A DNA stretch of 22,968 nt, from contig MFCX01000029.1 in the NCBI GenBank assembly GCA_001777055.1, forward strand, positions 1-22,968, read 5' to 3'. Below the pieces are notes generated by a model. It searched no databases, was not told the DNA's origin, and saw only the letters and a list, made by a program, of their open reading frames with translations. The stretch is from Candidatus Daviesbacteria bacterium RIFCSPHIGHO2_02_FULL_39_12 (lineage in GTDB: Bacteria; Patescibacteriota; Microgenomatia; Daviesbacterales; UBA10151). Below are positions 13,553 through 20,169 of this stretch, one piece after another. Made by a program: the position numbers and the translations under genes. Within the stretch, counting starts at the first letter, position 1. The number at the start of each line of letters is the position of its first letter.

Positions 13553-14467
13553 ATGTTAAAATTGCACAAAATGAATAAGCTGCTGACTGTCTTTTTTCTG
13601 ATTGTTTTACTTATAGCTGCAGGGTTAAATTATCAAGCTTTAACTGATTTATTTTACTATTCATTTTGTGACCAGCCCGTTAACTTCCGCGTTGATACAA
13701 TAGACCCGCGCTTTAAATTATCAAAAGACGAGTTTTTAACTGATATTAACAAGGCTGCCAAAATTTGGAATGATGTTTTAGACAAAAATTTGTTTGCTTA
13801 TGATCCGAAAGGAGAATTGTCAGTAAACCTAATATATGACGAGAGGCAATCTTTATCCAGTCAAATCAATTTACTGGAAAATCAGGTAGATTCGCAGCAA
13901 CAAGGCTTAAAACCCCAAATCAGCGAGTTTGAAAGATTAGCTAAAGAATTTAAGCAAAAGGTTGCTGATTTAAACAAGGAAATTTCAGACTGGAACAGCC
14001 AAGGCGGCGTTTCACCTGATGAGTACAACAAGCTGGTTGAGAGACAACAGCAATTACAACAAGAAACCGGCCGCTTAAATGCAATGGCTCAAAGTTTAAA
14101 CCGTTCAAGTAATGAATATAATAGTCAGATAAACGAGCTAAACCAGACAATTTCTACCTACAACAATGCTTTATCGGAAAGACCGGAAGAAGGTATATAT
14201 AAAGGAGCTGAGAACCGTATCGAGGTTTACCTTTATCTGAATAAACCCGAATTAATCCATACCCTGGCACACGAATTCGGCCATGCTTTAGGAATCGGTC
14301 ATGTAAACAACCGAAATGCCATTATGTATGCAAAGACTTCACAAAAAGTTATTCCAACACAGGATGATATTAATAAGTTACAGGATGTCTGCAGAAAACG
14401 AAGTGTCTTGGAACTAATGCGAAATTATTTTTATCAGCTTAAATTAAAATTTAGCTTTCCTCAATAA
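13553..14467 (+). CDS. Matrixin-like zinc metalloprotease with an internal coiled coil
   Basis: Protein of 304 aa. A membrane helix or signal anchor (about 9-28) is followed by the first part of a metzincin/matrixin fold (FRVDTIDPRFKLSKDEFLTDINKAAKIWN...LSVNLIYDE, 45-97). A long heptad-rich coiled coil (about 100-208) comes next. Then the active site appears: HTLAHEFGHALGIGH (236-250; zinc ligands His240, His244, His250; Glu241) with a Met-turn (AIMY, Met258). The coiled coil thus lies inside the catalytic domain. The start could be 13553 or the ATG at 13571; TGgTAATAA at 13533-13541 gives a possible extended -10 box 5 nt from a near-leaderless start. It probably acts outside the cell membrane; the substrate is unknown. 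Confidence 0.85.
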   Translation: MLKLHKMNKLLTVFFLIVLLIAAGLNYQALTDLFYYSFCDQPVNFRVDTIDPRFKLSKDEFLTDINKAAKIWNDVLDKNLFAYDPKGELSVNLIYDERQSLSSQINLLENQVDSQQQGLKPQISEFERLAKEFKQKVADLNKEISDWNSQGGVSPDEYNKLVERQQQLQQETGRLNAMAQSLNRSSNEYNSQINELNQTISTYNNALSERPEEGIYKGAENRIEVYLYLNKPELIHTLAHEFGHALGIGHVNNRNAIMYAKTSQKVIPTQDDINKLQDVCRKRSVLELMRNYFYQLKLKFSFPQ

Positions 14468-14480
14468 TCTTTAAGAGATT
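14466..14480 (+). terminator. Possible weak terminator after the metalloprotease
   Basis: AATCT and AGATT form a 5-bp stem with a 5-nt loop that begins at the stop codon, followed by TTACTTT. The stem is short and AT-rich. Confidence 0.25.
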
Positions 14481-14563
14481 TTACTTTAATGCCCTTTGAT
14501 TTTCCCTAAGTACGGAAATGAGATCTTTCTGGTAATTTTGTGATTATGAGCTATAATATGATC

Positions 14564-14800
14564 GTGGCTACTAAGGATATCCTGGATATAATATTAATTT
14601 TGGGCGTTGCAATTGTTGTAATATGTATTGTATATATCACCTATTATTTAATACAGGCTTTAAAATCAATTATGGATTTGTCTGATACTTTAACGGATGT
14701 AACCTTGGATATAAAAGATAAATTGCAAAGAAATGCTTTAACTGCCATACCTGCTTTGCTGGTTGCTTTAATGGGTAAAGTTTTAAAAAAAAGGAGGTGA
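14564..14800 (+). CDS. Small membrane protein, YtxG/DUF948-like
   Basis: About 78 aa: one N-terminal membrane helix (LDIILILGVAIVVICIVYITYYLI), an amphipathic helix with regular hydrophobic positions (ALKSIMDLSDTLTDVTLDIKDKL), then a second short hydrophobic stretch and a basic end KVLKKRR. The layout and the YtxH-like neighbour resemble the YtxG/YtxH pairs of Firmicutes; homology is inferred. The frame is open upstream with ATGs at 14546 and 14558, but TATAAT (14552-14557) places +1 exactly at GTG 14564, so a leaderless GTG start is preferred. Its last codons AGG AGG TGA form the ribosome site of the next gene. Confidence 0.65.
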   Translation: MATKDILDIILILGVAIVVICIVYITYYLIQALKSIMDLSDTLTDVTLDIKDKLQRNALTAIPALLVALMGKVLKKRR

Positions 14801-14804
14801 TCTC

Positions 14805-15062
14805 ATGGCTCAAGATAAAAAGGGAATCAGTCCGGCGGCAACCGGTTTGGCCGGAGCAGTAGTCGGCGCTGCTGCTACAGCCGCAGCTATTTTTCTTTCC
14901 AATGAAAAAAATAGAAAAAAGGCAGAGGCAGTTTTGACAGAATTGCAAAAAGAAGGCGATAAAATTTTGAAAGAAATATCCAGGGTAGCCCTGGAGTTAA
15001 AAGACAGAGGTGAAAACGCACTTCCTCAACCAAAAAAGGCAGCGAAGAAAAAAGCTGCGTAA
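14805..15062 (+). CDS. YtxH-like small protein
   Basis: Protein of 85 aa with a glycine/alanine-rich membrane-like segment (GLAGAVVGAAATAAAIFL), the SNEKNRKKAEAV motif typical of YtxH-like proteins, a charged helix and a Lys/Ala-rich tail (KKAAKKKAA). It is preceded by AAGGAGGTGATC (14791-14802), complementary over 12 nt to the usual 16S rRNA 3' end, and should be strongly translated. It is coupled to the upstream YtxG-like gene (4 nt apart). A role in envelope or stress physiology is inference. Confidence 0.75.
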   Translation: MAQDKKGISPAATGLAGAVVGAAATAAAIFLSNEKNRKKAEAVLTELQKEGDKILKEISRVALELKDRGENALPQPKKAAKKKAA

Positions 15063-15085
15063 TATATAATTGTCATATTATATAT
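15062..15085. promoter_or_regulatory. 24-bp inverted repeat over the cupin start codon
   Basis: ATATATAAT (15062-15070) and ATTATATAT (15077-15085) are perfect 9-bp arms with a 6-bp centre. The left arm contains TATAAT (15065-15070), a likely -10 box giving +1 near 15077. The right arm covers the AT of the ATG. It may be an operator, but AT richness makes a chance palindrome possible. Confidence 0.4.
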
Positions 15086-15503
15086 GCCAAAATTTACTAA
15101 TGCCCCGTATATTAAAATAGTGGAAAAACCATGGGGATATGAGCTCCATTTTACCCCGGATAATTTACCCTACATGGGTAAAATTCTCCATATAAATGCC
15201 GGTGAAAGGATAAGTCTGCAAGTGCATGACAAAAAACAAGAAAGCTGGTTTCTGAAAAGCGGCAGGGCGAAAATTATCCGGGAAGATACTCAAGGTAATT
15301 TGACGGAGACGGAAATGGAAACCGGTTTTGGATATACTTGCCGTCTTGGACAAAAACATAGGCTGGCAGGTATTACCGATTGTGAGATTTTTGAGGTATC
15401 CACTCCCGAGATAGGCAACACATATAGATTGGAGGATGATTATTTAAGGCCCACAGAAACTCCAAGAATGAGAAAAGATCCTAACCGCGGCTGGAATGTG
15501 TAA
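15084..15503 (+). CDS. Single-domain cupin, mannose-6-phosphate isomerase type II-like
   Basis: Protein of 139 aa. It begins with EKPWGYELHF, the signature at the start of the isomerase (cupin) domain of mannose-6-phosphate isomerase/GDP-mannose pyrophosphorylase proteins, and continues with GERISLQVHDKKQESWFLKSG and KHRLAG..CEIFEVSTPE, so the metal-binding His, Gln and Glu positions of the cupin barrel are largely present. A sugar-phosphate isomerase or a related nucleotide-sugar enzyme is likely; the exact substrate is not clear. No Shine-Dalgarno is present. Its stop faces the S41 protease stop with 19 bp between. Confidence 0.85.
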   Translation: MPKFTNAPYIKIVEKPWGYELHFTPDNLPYMGKILHINAGERISLQVHDKKQESWFLKSGRAKIIREDTQGNLTETEMETGFGYTCRLGQKHRLAGITDCEIFEVSTPEIGNTYRLEDDYLRPTETPRMRKDPNRGWNV

Positions 15504-15522
15504 TCCTAGATAAACGAAGGAT

Positions 15523-17001
15523 CTATGGACTTGTTCCAGTGGTTAAGCTTTTTACAGCCTCCGTTATCTGATTGTTTCTAAAATAGGCATAAAGCTGCCG
15601 GTCAAAATCCTGTGATTTTATATTGATATCCGGTTCTACTCCCCTGCCTTCAATGGGTTGATTATCATCTCTGACGGTAATGGAATGGACCAAAAATATA
15701 GAATACTTTTCTCCCGGATCGATTTGATGCTCCAGCGGAAATACCCTTTCCACTGTCCCCCATCCTTTTGTCGGAATCCCCAGAACCACGCCTACACGGT
15801 ATTTTTTAAAACTTGATGCCATGATTTCTGCAGATGATTGAGTTTGATTGTTAATTAAAATTACTATCTGTTTATATTTGGCAATAGATGCCAGTTTCTC
15901 CGTTGGAGTTTTAAAAGGTTGATACTCGCCTTTGTGGAAAAAATCAAAAGCGTACTGATTTTTGCCGATAAAATTGCCGATAAAATAGGGTGTTGCGTCA
16001 ATTGCCCCGCCTACATTTCCCCTCAAGTCAAAAATCAGGCCATACAAACTCGCATCATCCTTATACGGGTCAAAGGCTTTGGTAAATTCATCATAAGTTG
16101 TGGGAGAAAACTTTTTAAACTGCAGGTATAAAATTCCCTGCCGGATTACTTTGGTAAAGATTGTGGGTTCTATCCCCTTTTGGTCATATCTGTCTTTCCT
16201 GTCAGGCTGGGTTAAAACTTCTTTAGCATAAGCTACTTCTTTTAGTTTCTCCTTTGCCCCGGGAGTATTTTCCTTTTTCAGCTCCTCTTCTTTCTTCCGG
16301 GAAGCTTCTTTAACTTCCTGCTCGGATGCCCCTTTGCTTAATCCTAAATCCTTATATAAATCTTTATCAGGGTTAATATTTTGGACGGTATTTTTAAGCT
16401 GAGTTTCCAGTTTTTGGGTATATAGACCGCTTCTGCCAAAAGGATTTAAGTTAGCCAAAACTGCGGAAGCTGTATTGACACTAAATTCTTTTTTTTGCTT
16501 ATCATCCATATTCTTTAAGATATTTTTTAACATTTCCAGTAAAACCTCCTTTTTAGAAGAAGATTTGTCACTGCTTTGATCCAACAATTTCAAATCACCA
16601 ATTGAGGACCCTTGTAAATTAAGGGATAATCCTATGGTTGAAGCGCCTGGAACCTGGGGAGCGGGATTTGTATTCTTTTGGTTTGCGCTGCTTTGCTTTT
16701 TCTTGAGTGTCTGCGGCTGTCCGGTCAGTTTCTCCGCTGCCAGTTTATATAAATTAGACAATTGATCTTCCGTAATATTATCCCAATAATTTTCCATGAC
16801 TTTATCATAAATTTCTGATAAAAATTCTACGTATGGATCCTGCAGCTTTTTTTCCTGTTTAATGCTTGATGAAGTCCTGGCAAAGTAGATATAGCCTCCT
16901 GCAGCGCCAAGGATAAAGATTAACAGCGGTATCAGCAGAAAGCGGATAAACTCCTGAAAGGTAATGGACTTTGTCAGATTTGGACGATTTAGCGTTATCA
17001 T
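15523..17001 (-). CDS. S41 (C-terminal processing) protease with a degenerate J-domain
   Basis: Membrane-anchored protein of 492 aa: helix 20-40, a variable Ser/Lys/Gln-rich region, then residues 212-277 that read as a DnaJ J-domain (DLYKDLGLSKGASEQEVKEAS...KLKEVAYAKEVLTQPDRKDRYDQKG) but lack the HPD tripeptide. The S41 core follows (about 285-465): GLIFDLRGNVGG (321-332) and the nucleophile Ser390 in TQSSAEI. The usual catalytic Lys in TxGKG is replaced: TKGWG (411-415) has Trp there and a Lys two positions earlier. C-terminal processing proteases normally carry PDZ before the core; here the J-like domain occupies that place. It could be a protease with altered chemistry or a non-catalytic homologue. 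It is divergent to the TerC-like gene, 32 bp away. Confidence 0.85.
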   Translation of the reverse strand: MITLNRPNLTKSITFQEFIRFLLIPLLIFILGAAGGYIYFARTSSSIKQEKKLQDPYVEFLSEIYDKVMENYWDNITEDQLSNLYKLAAEKLTGQPQTLKKKQSSANQKNTNPAPQVPGASTIGLSLNLQGSSIGDLKLLDQSSDKSSSKKEVLLEMLKNILKNMDDKQKKEFSVNTASAVLANLNPFGRSGLYTQKLETQLKNTVQNINPDKDLYKDLGLSKGASEQEVKEASRKKEEELKKENTPGAKEKLKEVAYAKEVLTQPDRKDRYDQKGIEPTIFTKVIRQGILYLQFKKFSPTTYDEFTKAFDPYKDDASLYGLIFDLRGNVGGAIDATPYFIGNFIGKNQYAFDFFHKGEYQPFKTPTEKLASIAKYKQIVILINNQTQSSAEIMASSFKKYRVGVVLGIPTKGWGTVERVFPLEHQIDPGEKYSIFLVHSITVRDDNQPIEGRGVEPDINIKSQDFDRQLYAYFRNNQITEAVKSLTTGTSP

Positions 17002-17012
17002 CTTAGGAGATT

Positions 17013-17027
17013 AGTATAGTATATAAT
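17013..17027. promoter_or_regulatory. Back-to-back -10 boxes in a 32-bp divergent gap
   Basis: Plus strand TATAAT (17022-17027) followed by 6 nt and the ATG at 17034. Minus strand TATACT (17018-17013) followed by 11 nt and the ATG at 17001. Both transcripts would have 0-5 nt leaders. Their -35 regions must lie inside the opposite gene's start. Confidence 0.6.
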
Positions 17028-17033
17028 ACATAA

Positions 17034-17942
17034 ATGGATTTTTTAACAATCATTTTAGTGGTTTCCGGATTAATCCTGTATGAAACCGTTTCTTCTGTTG
17101 ATAATGCCATCATTAATGCGCAGGTTCTGTCCACAATGAAAAAAGAAAGCCGGCGTTGGTTTTTGACCTGGGGAATTCTGATTGCCGTATTTTTACTTAG
17201 AGGTTTGCTCCCTTGGGCAATTGTTTGGGCGACAAACCCTGCATTGGGACCGGTTGCTGCTTTGACCGCTTCCTTTTCTTCAGATCCCAGAGTGGTTGAA
17301 GCGATAGAAGCTTCAGCTCCGATTCTTTTGTCCGGCGGAGGCATTTTTTTGGTTTTTCTTTTCTTCCATTGGCTGTTTTTGGAACCTAAAAGGTTTGGTT
17401 TAAAAGGGGAAGAGTTTTTTCAATCCCAAGGCGTTTGGTTTTATGCAATAATATCATTAATTTTAGCTGCAGTTGTATGGTTTGCAATCCGGCAAAATCC
17501 GCTAATGGCATTTGGCGCAGTTGTGGGATCCACTATCTTTTTTATTGTCCATGGCTTCAGGGAAAATGCCGAGGCACAGGAGGAAAAGTTACTCGGATCC
17601 GGCGCCTCGGATGTCAGTAAAATATTTTATTTGGAAGTAATTGATGCCACATTTTCAATTGATGGTGTCATCGGGGCTTTTGCCTTTACTTTTTCAGTTC
17701 CCCTGATCTTACTTGGAAACGGCATAGGAGCTCTTGTAGTCAGACAATTAACTATCGGCAATATAGAGAGAATTAAAAGCCTGGTATTTTTAAAAAACGG
17801 AGCCATGTATTCAATCCTTTGTCTAGGTGTCGTTATGATGTTGGACGGTTTTGGTTTTCATATACCTGCCTGGCTGTCACCTATCATTACCGTAGCCATA
17901 GTCGGCTATTTCTTTATCAAGTCAAAAAAGGCCTTAAGTTAA
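17034..17942 (+). CDS. TerC/DUF475 family integral membrane protein
   Basis: Protein of 302 aa with about eight to nine helices. The two signature motifs are intact: ETVSSVDNAIINAQVL (17-32) in the first part and FYLEVIDATFSIDGVIGAFAFT in the second, each with acidic residues in the membrane likely to bind metal ions. The family is linked to tellurite resistance and to metal export (manganese and calcium) in other bacteria; which ion is handled here is unknown. The ATG lies exactly at the +1 predicted by TATAAT 17022-17027 and there is no ribosome site. Its stop codon abuts the stop of the opposite gene without any gap. Confidence 0.92.
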   Translation: MDFLTIILVVSGLILYETVSSVDNAIINAQVLSTMKKESRRWFLTWGILIAVFLLRGLLPWAIVWATNPALGPVAALTASFSSDPRVVEAIEASAPILLSGGGIFLVFLFFHWLFLEPKRFGLKGEEFFQSQGVWFYAIISLILAAVVWFAIRQNPLMAFGAVVGSTIFFIVHGFRENAEAQEEKLLGSGASDVSKIFYLEVIDATFSIDGVIGAFAFTFSVPLILLGNGIGALVVRQLTIGNIERIKSLVFLKNGAMYSILCLGVVMMLDGFGFHIPAWLSPIITVAIVGYFFIKSKKALS

Positions 17943-19712
17943 TTACCAAAAGATTTGGCTTTGGCCGGTTAAACTGCTCATTAATGAATTCGAAATCGGA
18001 CTATCCGGAAAAATTTGCAAGGCTTTTTGCAGGAACATTGCGCCTGAAGCAGTATTTTGAGTCTTCAGTAAAAAGTACCCTAGTCTTAAATATGAAGCGT
18101 GAGAAGCGAATTGATAATTGCCAGCTGATAAAGCAGCAAGATTTATTGGATTAAGATTCTTTTCAACTGCCACCGTTTCTTTTATAAAAACTGTCACGAA
18201 GTCATCAATAAAAACAAGTTTCCAGTCAGTATCCTTGACAATTTGTTGTAAAAAATTTGTTCCCCACGGAGTTTGATCCGTATGGGAAAAAATGACTGTT
18301 TGAATCCCCAACTTTTCTTCTAATTGCTTAAACTTATTATAGTCATATTGTACAGGGATATAAGTATTAGCAAAAAATTCTTTAGGAAATGCCTCCGGCC
18401 TGCCGTCTACAAATACCTTAAGTTTAGGATAGCTTCTATAACTGATATAACTGCCAATATCAAAATTATTAAAAATCGGACCCTCTAAATTATTTTTTAT
18501 CACAAAATCCATTGCTTTTCTGCCGCCTTCAATGAAGGCTAATACAGGCTGGTTATCCTCATCTTTATACCGGTAATAGTTCCCGTTTAAATAAAATATT
18601 GACTCAAACAAAAGCAGAATAGTCGCAAGCAACAATACAGGAGATATTATTCGGACAAATATACTACGATCGTGGGATATTTGTCCGAAGTTTGCAAGTA
18701 CGGCCGGCAGAGAGAGGAAGACTAAATAAGGGAAGCTCCTGACATTTAAAAGAGCCAGCGCCAATCCCAGACAGGAAAGCATAATACTTAAAATAGTAAG
18801 TTTTTTTCTGATAAAGCCCACAATTAAAGATAAAACTATGATTAAAATAGCCATCCTTACAAACAAAAAGTTTGGATCCCTAAAATTTATGCTTTCCAAA
18901 AAAAACATGGTTTGATTTTCCACAATGGTATAACCGTAGTTTTTCGTGACATTAAGAGGATATAAAACTCCCGCTGTCCCGTTAGGATTAATTAAACTTG
19001 CAGCAACCGACAGTCCCAGAACCAAAGCTAATGTTTTCACCTTCCCAACATCCATATGGGAGCGAAAGTTTTGCCGGATTAAAGCCAACAAGAAAATGGC
19101 CTGAAGTGTTAGGCCGGCAAAAAAGTAAATATGAGTATTGATCCAGATAAGCTGGATAGGCGGTAATAAAAAAAGTAATGTCATCCCGTACTTGATACGG
19201 GATCTATATAATATAGATTCCTGCTTTCGCTCGCCTCGCTGAAGCTTCTGCGAAGCGGGCAGGAATGACGTCAGTATATACAGTGTTAATGCCGTAAATA
19301 AGAAGCTAAAAATCTCCGGTCTAAGTTCTGCTCTTTCCCTTAAAACATGCAAAAAAATAAACCCTATCGGTAAAAGCAATACCCTGTTTTCTTTTGGGAT
19401 TATCTTCAAAGTTAACCATACAGAAGTTAGTATGATAATGATTTTTAAAGCCAGGAATGCTTGAAGCCCGATTGTTTGTCCAAAATATGCAATAACCTCA
19501 AACAACCAATGGGTATTAATAAAAGGAAAATCAGGATTGGTATATGAGAAAAGGTTTGTTTTAGGGATAGATTTTGTATTCCAGATTATTTCTCCAAGCT
19601 TAATATGCCTGCCTAAATCCTGATCAAAAGAATGATCGGTTTTAAACAAAAAAGAAAATGTAAAAAAAAGCAGCAAAAGAGTTGTTAGTGAGAACTTTTT
19701 GAGAAGGATCAT
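17943..19712 (-). CDS. Large GT-C-like polytopic membrane protein
   Basis: Protein of 589 aa with about ten to twelve helices up to residue 375, then an outside domain and a C-terminal helical repeat resembling one TPR (GYFLLKTQNTASGAMFLQKALQIFPDSPI). The N-terminal motif DQDLGRHIKLGEIIWNTKSIPKTNLFSYT with THWLFE matches a family of GT-C-type membrane proteins (D-DLxxHxxxGexI...iPxxdpFSYT...HeWL), probably lipid-linked sugar transferases. A region with VFVDGRPEAFP is also typical of that group. Two palindromic elements lie in frame inside it (18650-18689 and 19180-19269), both in predicted loops, so the frame is kept. The start has TATACT 11 nt upstream and no ribosome site. Confidence 0.8.
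   Translation of the reverse strand: MILLKKFSLTTLLLLFFTFSFLFKTDHSFDQDLGRHIKLGEIIWNTKSIPKTNLFSYTNPDFPFINTHWLFEVIAYFGQTIGLQAFLALKIIIILTSVWLTLKIIPKENRVLLLPIGFIFLHVLRERAELRPEIFSFLFTALTLYILTSFLPASQKLQRGERKQESILYRSRIKYGMTLLFLLPPIQLIWINTHIYFFAGLTLQAIFLLALIRQNFRSHMDVGKVKTLALVLGLSVAASLINPNGTAGVLYPLNVTKNYGYTIVENQTMFFLESINFRDPNFLFVRMAILIIVLSLIVGFIRKKLTILSIMLSCLGLALALLNVRSFPYLVFLSLPAVLANFGQISHDRSIFVRIISPVLLLATILLLFESIFYLNGNYYRYKDEDNQPVLAFIEGGRKAMDFVIKNNLEGPIFNNFDIGSYISYRSYPKLKVFVDGRPEAFPKEFFANTYIPVQYDYNKFKQLEEKLGIQTVIFSHTDQTPWGTNFLQQIVKDTDWKLVFIDDFVTVFIKETVAVEKNLNPINLAALSAGNYQFASHASYLRLGYFLLKTQNTASGAMFLQKALQIFPDSPISNSLMSSLTGQSQIFW
18650..18689. repeat. Perfect 13-bp inverted repeat within the GT-C-like gene
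   Basis: TTCGGACAAATAT (18650-18662) and ATATTTGTCCGAA (18677-18689) flank a 14-nt loop that itself contains the palindrome ACGATCGT. The stretch encodes FGQISHDRSIFVR in a loop between helices. Such a perfect stem inside a coding region is unlikely to arise from protein constraint alone and suggests a second inserted element or a recognition site. Confidence 0.65.
19180..19269. repeat. 90-bp nested palindromic element inserted in frame
   Basis: Bounded by GTCATCCC and GGAATGAC, as the intergenic copy at 8272-8334, with sub-hairpins CCCGTACTTGATACGGG and CCTGC...GCAGG. The loop of the second hairpin is interrupted by a 30-bp module (19230-19259, CTCGCCTCG...GCGAAGCGGG) that also occurs alone in the MacA-like gene. 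The total is 90 bp, exactly 30 codons; it adds about residues 148-178 (LPASQKLQRGERKQESILYR...) to a loop between two helices. Confidence 0.85.
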
Positions 19713-20064
19713 GGTATATTAAAAGTATACAATGTCTAAATGCGGTGAAGCAATTCTTTAGATAGATAAATCCGCCAACATGGGCAAAAAATGCTACCCC
19801 ATTGCCCCCGAAAATCCAAAGGAACAGCATATTAGAGATAATGTGCAAAAAACCGCCGTGCAGAAACTGACTGGTAATAAACGGCCTAAGGTTTTGTAAA
19901 TTGGAAAAGTTAATCTCTCCGGGTATTAGGGCATACTGAACAATGAATACATCCGGGTTAAAGGAGGCCAGCTCCAGATAAAATATATAAATATTTATTG
20001 CAATTAGTATAAGTACCCAGCCTGCAAAAGTAGGCGGAGGCTGATTATCTCTAAGGGGAATCAT
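19642..20064 (-). pseudogene. Rhomboid protease with internal deletion and lost C-terminus
   Basis: The reading frame begins as a normal rhomboid: MIPLRDNQPPPTFAGWVLIL, a first helix, VQYALIPGEI, then TSQFLHGGFLHIISNMLFLWIFG (loop L1 and helix 2). It then jumps directly to GNGVAFFAHVGGF, which belongs to the end of the catalytic domain, including the AHxxGF motif with the catalytic His. The helices between, with the catalytic GxSG serine, are missing. After HVGGF the sequence degenerates and runs 71 bp into the start of the next gene. The product cannot be an active protease; the rest of the frame may now mainly carry the promoter of the GT-C-like gene. Confidence 0.8.
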
Positions 20065-20146
20065 CGCTAAACGAGTTTACTAACGTTGTATTAGGATCTT
20101 GTAAAAATTGGGTAAATATTCTAAACTAAAATTTGTTACGCGATAT

Positions 20147-20165
20147 ATTTCGCGATTATTTCGCT
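20147..20165. repeat. Left direct repeat flanking fic
   Basis: ATTTCGCGATTATT followed by TCGCT. The same 14 bp followed by ACGCT recur at 21237-21255, just after the fic stop. Upstream of this copy, CGCGA and TCGCG (20140-20144, 20150-20154) form an inverted repeat, and the CGCGAT core recurs at a 12-bp step, so it may also be an operator. Confidence 0.6.
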
Positions 20166-20169
20166 GTAT

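Noticed and set aside
15504..15525. ATCCT/AGGAT hairpin between the cupin and S41 genes as terminator
   Set aside because: The stem is only 5 bp and no T run follows on either strand.
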